A stretch of DNA of 10,753 nucleotides, from positions 1 to 10,753 of the forward strand of contig JAISEB010000095.1 in NCBI GenBank assembly GCA_031264395.1, given 5' to 3'. The position numbers and the translations under genes are program-made. Positions within the stretch are counted from its first letter, which is position 1. Every line of letters starts with the position of its first letter. Source of the stretch: Treponema sp. GTDB lineage: Bacteria > Spirochaetota > Spirochaetia > Treponematales > Breznakiellaceae. The notes below the pieces were generated by a model. That model did no database searches. It was not told the origin of the DNA and saw only the letters and a program-made list of their open reading frames with translations. Positions 5,872-10,753 of this stretch are shown one piece after another.

Positions 5872-8611
5872 ACAAAACCCCCGGATCATTTGCAGGTATT
5901 GTCTTAAGGGGAAGGGTCCCTTCGATTACGGTAAAACGGTTCGCCGTACTTGGATATTCGTCCCATCTTCCCCGGGAACCGCTTTCGAACACCTGCCATA
6001 TATAATCACCCGGAGAGAGTCTTCCGGGGTTCTCCAAAAGGTAGGAGGGAGAGCCCACGTTTGTGGGGGGAACGATCAGCCCGCCGTCGGCGCTGTAAAG
6101 GGCGAAACGGTATTCCCTGGCCCTTCCTTCCCAGACAAAATTAACCGACCTGACTCCGGCGAGCTGGACCGCCGAAAGGACATACCCTTCGGGCGGGAAA
6201 TTTCCCGAAACGGTCCCGTTCGGCGCGGTACGGGTCAAATCACGCGCCGGAGGCTCGGGAGGAGGAGGCGGCGGTGGTGGCGGCAGAGGTTCCGGCTCCG
6301 GCTCGGGTGGAGGAGGCGGTTCCGGCTCCGGTTCGGGAGGAAGAGGCTCGGGCTCGGGAGGCGGCGGTTCCGGCTCGGGTGGCGGTGGCGGAGGAGGCTC
6401 CGGTTCGGGTTCAGGTTCGGGCGGCGGAGGTTCGGGCTCCGGCTCCGGCGGTGGAGGCGGGGGCAGAGGAGGTTCCGGCTCGGGTGGTGGCGGAGGCGGT
6501 GGAGGAGGCGGCGGAGCTTCGGCCCGGGCAAGGGTAATCACCGGTTCCATTCTTTCAACCGGAGGAGGCGCCAGAATGACGAAGCGTTCTTCCGCGGCGG
6601 CTCCGGCTATCCTGGCGGATCTGACCGACTCGGGGTTAAACCCGCGGACGGCGACGGTGTATTCCCCCGGCTCCAGAGAAGCCGTGGGAACAGTAACGAA
6701 AGTATCCGCAACGGTGCGTTCTTCAAGAGGAAGCGCATCTTCCCCCCTGTACAGGGCAAAGCGGTAAGAATCAAAACCGGGAGCGTTCCAGCTTACCGAA
6801 AGGGGATCTCCCCGGTCAAGCTGGGCGGGAACGGAAACATCAGGCGTCCTGTCACCCGCGACAAGATTAAGGCGCCTTGGCGGGGAAGCCGCCGGCCCGT
6901 CCGCCGTGCCGGTGTACACGCGCCAATACCATGTACCGGACTCCAAACCGGAAATAAACATGGAGCCGTAGGCGTCGGCGGGTTCATTCACCGCGAGGAC
7001 CGAAAAATCACTGCCGGAGGAAACCTGGAAGTAATTCTGACCGGGCACGCCGGACCTGTAGGTAAACTCAAGCCCGCCAAGTTCACCCGCCGCGAGGGAA
7101 TAATTATCCGGCGGATAAACGGGGCGCTGTTCCCAGGCGTTTTCCGCCGCGGCGAAACTTCTGACTTCGGAAGAAGAAGCCGCGCCTTCGCCGTTGGCGG
7201 TAACCCGCCAGTAATATGTTTGACCGCTTTCAAGAACCGAAGACGGCAAGACATAATAGTTGACATTCGTATTTTCTTTTACCACGGGATCGGACATGAG
7301 GGAATTGTCCGCCAGTTCCACGGTCCAGAAAGAAACGCCGGCGTCATATCTCCACAACAGCCGGGGATTTTCCATGCCGACAATCCCGTTCTGGAAAGGC
7401 GAATTGAGCCGGGGAACGGAAGGCGCGCCGCCTGTTCCTACGGTAAAGCCGCCGACTCTGGAAGAAACCGCGGAGGACGGTCCCGCGCCGGGAAAATCCG
7501 AAAGAACGGGAGTGACCCGCCAGTACCAGCGGCCGCTTTCAAGCCCGTTCTGCACCACGGATGTCCCCTGTACCTGACGGGACACGACAGGATTGCTTAT
7601 ATCTTCCCCGGCCGAAATTTCAAGGAGGTAGCCCCGCGCGCCTTCCACGGGAGTCCAGGAAAACGGGACGCCCCCGGACAGGGAAAATTCCCTTCCGCTT
7701 AAAGGAGAGATGATCGCCGCCGGATTACGGGAAAGGACTTCTACAGCCCCATAAGGATAAACCGCGCTCACCCCGCCCGCCCCCGCCGGATAAACCCGCC
7801 ACCAGAAAGAACCGGCTTCAAGGGGAACGGATACCGATGAAACGCCCCTTACATCCCTCGTCTCGACTACGCGGGAAAATTTTCTGTCTTCGGCGACTTC
7901 AACAATAACGCGGGTTTCACCTGTGAAGTTGGAAGTGTTCCACGAAAAATCAACAGGGGCCTTTTCACCGGGCCCGCCGTACACGCGGGAAAAAGTTCCC
8001 GGCGAAGTTACCGCGACAAGGGGCTCCTCATCCGGCGTTCCGTCATTATGGAAGAAAAGCACCCCGCCCGATTCGACTTCGGACCCGTCAAGATCGGCGC
8101 GGCCTTCAAAAACCGAAAGGCCGAAACCATCCCCGCCCTGACTCAAACCGGCCCGGCTTCCGCCCCGCATCTCGACGGAGGATGCTCCGTTTGAAATCAG
8201 CACAACGCCGGAGCCGGAACTTACGTCAAGATTGCCCTGGGTAAAATCAATACGGGCGCCCAGCTCATCATCATAAAAAATCTGTATCAGCGTGTTTTCC
8301 GAAAGGCTGACGCTGGTAACTTCGTCGCGGTAGGTAATGATAGCCTGCGATTCTTCGGCCGTGCGGATCGTATCCCCGTTATACACAGGGGACTCCTGCT
8401 TCAGCCTGTCCCAAGCCACGCGATCCTCGATTTTCCGGTGGGCGGTCCGGTTCTTGAAGACAATGGTCCCCACCGGAGCTTCGTTAAGCTTGACCAGGGT
8501 ACGGTTGTACTCCAGCCAGAACGCGAAGGCCGAGGCAAAGGCTCCCGCAAAACAAAAAACAAGAATAAAAAGATCAGCCGCCCTGAATCTTGTATTTTTT
8601 CTCTTCCGCAT
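5858..8611 (-). CDS. membrane-anchored FecR-domain protein with FN3-like repeats and a Pro/Glu-rich spacer
   Basis: A 917-residue envelope protein. A basic start MRKRKNTRFR and a hydrophobic helix (about 11-32) act as a signal anchor, putting the rest in the periplasm. A FecR domain covers about 45-195 (VGTIVFKN, SPVYNGDTIRTAEESQAIITY, SLSENTLIQI). FN3-like repeats follow at about 198-293, 297-392, 398-488, 496-585 and 589-681. The first four share a GxWYWRV-like strand: SFWWRVYP, RWYWRVTP, TYYWRVTA and TWYWRVYT. Residues 699-788 are almost only Pro and Glu. A sixth FN3-like unit closes the protein (803-897, GDYIWQVFESGS). The ATG has AAGGTGG six bases upstream, and the gene overlaps the cyclase by 38 nt. 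FecR classically relays signals to an ECF sigma factor, but no sigma gene is seen here. A role as periplasmic partner of the cyclase and the barrel protein is inferred from the coupling. Confidence 0.85.
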   Translation of the reverse strand: MRKRKNTRFRAADLFILVFCFAGAFASAFAFWLEYNRTLVKLNEAPVGTIVFKNRTAHRKIEDRVAWDRLKQESPVYNGDTIRTAEESQAIITYRDEVTSVSLSENTLIQIFYDDELGARIDFTQGNLDVSSGSGVVLISNGASSVEMRGGSRAGLSQGGDGFGLSVFEGRADLDGSEVESGGVLFFHNDGTPDEEPLVAVTSPGTFSRVYGGPGEKAPVDFSWNTSNFTGETRVIVEVAEDRKFSRVVETRDVRGVSSVSVPLEAGSFWWRVYPAGAGGVSAVYPYGAVEVLSRNPAAIISPLSGREFSLSGGVPFSWTPVEGARGYLLEISAGEDISNPVVSRQVQGTSVVQNGLESGRWYWRVTPVLSDFPGAGPSSAVSSRVGGFTVGTGGAPSVPRLNSPFQNGIVGMENPRLLWRYDAGVSFWTVELADNSLMSDPVVKENTNVNYYVLPSSVLESGQTYYWRVTANGEGAASSSEVRSFAAAENAWEQRPVYPPDNYSLAAGELGGLEFTYRSGVPGQNYFQVSSGSDFSVLAVNEPADAYGSMFISGLESGTWYWRVYTGTADGPAASPPRRLNLVAGDRTPDVSVPAQLDRGDPLSVSWNAPGFDSYRFALYRGEDALPLEERTVADTFVTVPTASLEPGEYTVAVRGFNPESVRSARIAGAAAEERFVILAPPPVERMEPVITLARAEAPPPPPPPPPPPEPEPPLPPPPPPEPEPEPPPPEPEPEPEPPPPPPPEPEPPPPEPEPLPPEPEPEPPPPPEPEPEPLPPPPPPPPPEPPARDLTRTAPNGTVSGNFPPEGYVLSAVQLAGVRSVNFVWEGRAREYRFALYSADGGLIVPPTNVGSPSYLLENPGRLSPGDYIWQVFESGSRGRWDEYPSTANRFTVIEGTLPLKTIPANDPGVLYGRP
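5878..5882 (-). promoter_or_regulatory. ribosome binding site deciding the barrel-protein start
   Basis: On the minus strand a GGGGG run lies 6 bases before the ATG at 5871. The alternative ATG at 5889 is preceded by CCTTAAGACAATACCTGCAA, which has no convincing SD. This favours the shorter protein. Confidence 0.5.
6248..6517 (-). repeat. Pro/Glu low-complexity coding region (about 90 residues)
   Basis: The minus strand encodes runs of 3 to 12 prolines alternating with EPEP blocks (residues 699-788 of the FecR protein). The DNA is a degenerate GGAGGC/GGTTCCGGCTC-type repeat on the plus strand. Similar Pro-Glu/Pro-Lys stretches in TonB form stiff rods across the periplasm. Such DNA is prone to slippage, so the length may vary between strains. 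Confidence 0.9.
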
Positions 8612-10448
8612 CCGTGTCCACCTTGCTGATATCGGGCGCGGGAATTCCCAAAAGGGTCCGCACTTCCGTCAATGTCCGGGGACCTTCCTCCGGGTCCCTG
8701 AAGTTAACCACAGCAAAAAGCCTCACCGGTTTTTCCTTGCCCTTTACCGTTACCGGGGGCATTTCTTCGGTGATAAACTTGTCTCCCGCAAGATTCCAGG
8801 TGTCCTCGGTAATGAGGATATCGGTTCCAAGCGGCTTGTTAAGAGCTTCGGTACGGCTGGCCAAATTCACGGGATCGCCGATGGCGGTATACTCCATGCG
8901 CTGTTCGGATCCGATTTGGCCCGCGGTAACAACCCCCGTATTGATTCCGCAGCCTATGCGTATCTCAGGCTCGTCACCGCCCCGCCCCGCGTTGAGTTCA
9001 ATCAGCGCCCGGCGCATCATAAGGGCCGCCTTTACGCAGTTGAACGCGTCCTCTTCGGGAGTACCGGCGGTATAGGCCGTTCCCCAGTGGGCCATAACGG
9101 CGTCGCCTATAAACTTGTCCACGACGCCGTTGGTTTTTTCAACGCAGTCCACCATGCGGGTAAAATACTTGTTAAGCCAGGCGACTATCCGGGCGGAAGC
9201 CTCTTCCCCGAATGTCTTGGTAAAATTTTCCGATTTTTCCGTAAAACCGCGTATATCGGAAAAAAAGATCGTCGCGTGCCTTGAAAGCCCGCCGGGTTTG
9301 ATTTCACCCTTCATGGCCCGGACCGCGATGTCCTTGTTGGTAAAACGGCCGAATATGCCCAAGGCGCTGCTCATCTTCCCGAAACTTTCGGTTAAAAGGC
9401 CAATCTCGTCGCGGGTTCCGGGTTCAAGGTTCAGCCCGAATTCCCCCTGCTCTATCTGCAGCGCCGCGCCGACCAGTGCCCTTACCGGAGTGCTTATGGT
9501 TTTTGAAAAGAACCAGACAAAAAGGACGGCGGCAAACAGCACCGCCACGGTAAGGTAGATGTTCTGCCTCGTAATACTCCGTACCGCCTCAAAGACGACG
9601 CTGTGGGGAATAACGGTTATGACAATGCAGTCCGTTCCGGGAACACGGTAATAAGCGCCGAAGAAATCAACGCCGTCAGAATCGGTAAAGGAAACCTGGC
9701 GGTTATTGTCCCCTTCTTCCCTCATGGTTTTTACAACGGGAAGAGCCGAAAAATTCGCCCCGCCGAGCACCAGATCGCCGTCGGAATGAATGAGGAGTTC
9801 ACCGTCTTCATCGATCATGAAACTGGAGTTGGCCCCCGTTCCAAAGGATTCGGAAAGTTCTTCGGGGGAAAAAAGGACCGCGACGGCGTCGGGAGACGTT
9901 CCCCGGGCGCCCTGACGGGGAAAAATCATGGCGACAAGCGGAATGCGGAAATCCGGGGAGGCGTTAAAGAACCGTATCTTGCCTTCCGCCGGAACAAACA
10001 GGCCGGAATTCGAGGCGAACCAGTCGTCCAGGCCTTCGCCGTCCGCGTTGTTGGCGATAAAGAACTGATCGTTGGGAACAACAACCCAGCCGGCCGCCCC
10101 TCCGCCGCTTCTTACCCCTATGGCCGCTATGCTCCGGTTACGGCCGAAAAAATAGCTGTCAAAGTCGGGATTGCGGTTTGCGATGCTCCGGTCGAGATCG
10201 ATTATTTCAAGGTACATGAACACCGCGGACTGAATGGATCTGAATAAACTTTCCGCCTGGGAACCTGCCCGGCGGTTAACGGTGAAGTTATTGTCTTCGG
10301 CGGTACGCCTGACATCCTGGGTACTGATCACCGAGACCAGTACGGTAAGGATCCCCAGCGATGCCAAAAGCAGGATAAATATGATTATGATTAACTTCGC
10401 GCCGATGGGAAAAAGAACGCGATTTTTCGGCAGATCTCTGTTTGCCAC
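8574..10448 (-). CDS. membrane adenylate/guanylate cyclase with periplasmic sensor and HAMP domains
   Basis: A class III nucleotide cyclase, probably making cAMP from ATP at the inner membrane. From the chosen start it is 624 residues: TM1 16-42, a large periplasmic sensor (about 43-295, Cache-like by size and position), TM2 297-315, HAMP 316-368, and a catalytic domain 390-581. All key residues are present: metal Asp398 (FFSDIRGFT) and Asp449 (FIGDAVMAHWG), purine-specifying Lys445 and Thr521 (EYTAIGD), and transition-state Asn528 and Arg532 (VNLASR). Thr in place of the usual Asp marks the IIIb subclass. The open frame extends to a GTG at 10493, but the GTG at 10448 has AGAAGGGG about 7 bases upstream, and the putative -10 (10483-10488) lies downstream of the longer start, so the short form is favoured. 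It is the first gene of a three-gene overlapping unit. The sensor ligand is unknown. Confidence 0.9.
   Translation of the reverse strand: MANRDLPKNRVLFPIGAKLIIIIFILLLASLGILTVLVSVISTQDVRRTAEDNNFTVNRRAGSQAESLFRSIQSAVFMYLEIIDLDRSIANRNPDFDSYFFGRNRSIAAIGVRSGGGAAGWVVVPNDQFFIANNADGEGLDDWFASNSGLFVPAEGKIRFFNASPDFRIPLVAMIFPRQGARGTSPDAVAVLFSPEELSESFGTGANSSFMIDEDGELLIHSDGDLVLGGANFSALPVVKTMREEGDNNRQVSFTDSDGVDFFGAYYRVPGTDCIVITVIPHSVVFEAVRSITRQNIYLTVAVLFAAVLFVWFFSKTISTPVRALVGAALQIEQGEFGLNLEPGTRDEIGLLTESFGKMSSALGIFGRFTNKDIAVRAMKGEIKPGGLSRHATIFFSDIRGFTEKSENFTKTFGEEASARIVAWLNKYFTRMVDCVEKTNGVVDKFIGDAVMAHWGTAYTAGTPEEDAFNCVKAALMMRRALIELNAGRGGDEPEIRIGCGINTGVVTAGQIGSEQRMEYTAIGDPVNLASRTEALNKPLGTDILITEDTWNLAGDKFITEEMPPVTVKGKEKPVRLFAVVNFRDPEEGPRTLTEVRTLLGIPAPDISKVDTDAEEKKYKIQGG
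8618..8624 (-). promoter_or_regulatory. ribosome binding site of the FecR-domain gene
   Basis: On the minus strand AAGGTGG is followed by 6 bases and then the ATG at 8611. The site lies inside the 3' end of the cyclase gene, consistent with translational coupling. Confidence 0.65.
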
Positions 10449-10455
10449 GCTCACC

Positions 10456-10463
10456 CCCCTTCT
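10456..10463 (-). promoter_or_regulatory. ribosome binding site that sets the cyclase start
   Basis: The minus strand reads AGAAGGGG, then 7 bases, then GTG at 10448. The protein then begins MANRDLPKNR and runs straight into the first membrane helix, a normal arrangement. No SD was seen for the GTG at 10493. Confidence 0.55.
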
Positions 10464-10482
10464 ACAAAACCCGGAATGTTTT

Positions 10483-10512
10483 ATAATAACCACATTATGG
10501 AAAACTGCGCAA
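10483..10512 (-). promoter_or_regulatory. putative sigma70-type promoter of the cyclase operon
   Basis: On the minus strand a -35-like TTGCGC (10507-10512) is followed by 18 bases and then TATTAT (10483-10488), a 5-of-6 match to the -10 consensus. The -35 matches only at TTG. Transcription would begin near 10475, giving a leader of about 27 bases before the GTG at 10448. This is the most AT-rich short stretch near the gene. Confidence 0.4.
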
Positions 10513-10522
10513 TAGCATAATG
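10493..10522. promoter_or_regulatory. 7-bp inverted repeat around the -35, possible operator
   Basis: CATTATG (10493-10499) and CATAATG (10516-10522) are exact inverted copies separated by 16 bases. Their centres are 23 bp apart, about two helical turns, as expected for a dimeric regulator. The repeat brackets the proposed -35. It could instead form a weak hairpin after the upstream gene ending at 10529, but it lacks a GC-rich stem. Confidence 0.35.
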
Positions 10523-10528
10523 GGCTTT

Positions 10529-10753
10529 TTACCCTTCCGCTTCCGTAAAAAAGAGTTTAATCCCTTCTCCGGGGAAGCGCGCTTTCACTTCCCGCACCAG
10601 GGGTTTTGCCTTTTCCGCTTCGCGGTCGTCCAGATAACTGATAAGCAAAAAGTTTTCTTCCGGCCAGGTGGCGGTTCCCATGCGGTACGCGGCTTTTCCC
10701 CGGCCGTGTACCGCGGGGAGCAGGGTATACTGAAAACCCGCAATCCCTTCTTC
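10529..10753 (-). CDS. 3' end of a small PG0541-like (PII-like, transporter-associated) protein
   Basis: The minus strand is open from the window edge to a TAA at 10529-10531, giving 74 residues with no start inside the window. Visible stretches include GFQYTLLPAVHGRGKAAYRM, GTATWPEENFLLISYLDD and FPGEGIKLFFTEAEG. A WPEEN motif after a Gly-rich loop, then a beta strand, an acidic turn, a helix with Lys/Glu, and a final GIKLFF strand match my recollection of PG0541-family proteins. These are about 100 residues long, have a ferredoxin-like PII fold, and are usually encoded with RND efflux pumps. The family call is from memory of the pattern. The gene is on the same strand as the cyclase operon but is separated by about 80 bp containing a putative promoter, so it probably ends an upstream operon. 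Confidence 0.6.
   Translation of the reverse strand, partial: EEGIAGFQYTLLPAVHGRGKAAYRMGTATWPEENFLLISYLDDREAEKAKPLVREVKARFPGEGIKLFFTEAEG

Noticed and set aside
6248..6517. Repetitive DNA that could be taken for a CRISPR or minisatellite array
   Set aside because: There are no constant repeats with unique spacers. The pattern is explained by Pro/Glu codons in a continuous reading frame.
9603..10247. 214-residue plus-strand open frame opposite the cyclase sensor domain
   Set aside because: The minus strand encodes the continuous cyclase with membrane helices and sensor domain; the plus frame looks like a compositional shadow.
10449..10493. Upstream GTG start adding 15 residues to the cyclase
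   Set aside because: No SD precedes it, the putative -10 lies downstream of it, and the internal GTG at 10448 has a good SD.
1..10753. tRNA or rRNA genes, insertion sequences, attachment sites
   Set aside because: I saw no tRNA-like cloverleaf, rRNA segment, transposase frame or terminal inverted repeats; almost all the window is protein-coding.

Overview
The window looks like chromosomal DNA of a GC-rich spirochaete, probably in the Treponema/Breznakiella neighbourhood. The clues are a class III cyclase, a FecR-domain protein and a large exported beta-rich protein in one operon, and the style of these proteins. The assignment is an inference, because no rRNA or other phylogenetic marker is present. 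Two multigene blocks converge on a 79-bp intergenic stretch at about 3708-3786.

Left block, plus strand, 1-3707. It holds the last 28 codons of an upstream gene (possibly a TerB_C-type protein), a DUF2791/BrxD-like P-loop ATPase (115-1434), and an Lhr-like DEAD/DEAH (DEVH-box) superfamily 2 helicase (1437-3707). The two complete genes are 2 bp apart and look co-translated. This ATPase-helicase pair is known from BREX (BrxD/BrxHI) and from TerB-associated DNA-processing islands. No methyltransferase, PglZ or PglX is visible, so the block is better read as a stand-alone module than as a full BREX locus. A GC-rich hairpin begins inside the helicase stop codon and may end the transcript.

Right block, minus strand, read from 10753 down to 3787. 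The 3' end of a small gene resembling the PG0541 family (PII-like, transporter-associated) enters at the edge. After a short promoter region containing an inverted repeat come three overlapping genes. They encode a membrane adenylate/guanylate cyclase (sensor domain, HAMP, catalytic domain), a membrane-anchored FecR-domain protein with about six FN3-like repeats and a 90-residue Pro/Glu spacer, and a secreted protein whose C-terminal two thirds is a duplicated beta-barrel-like unit. The overlaps (38 nt and 14 nt) indicate translational coupling.

My reading of the right block, as a hypothesis, is an envelope-spanning sensory unit. The outer-membrane or periplasmic barrel protein and the long FecR/FN3 protein would sense envelope state and pass it to the inner-membrane cyclase, which makes cAMP. 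No sigma factor or TonB-dependent receptor, the classical FecR partners, lies in the window. This cyclase-FecR-double-barrel unit is the best candidate here for an under-described system. The ATPase-helicase module is the second.
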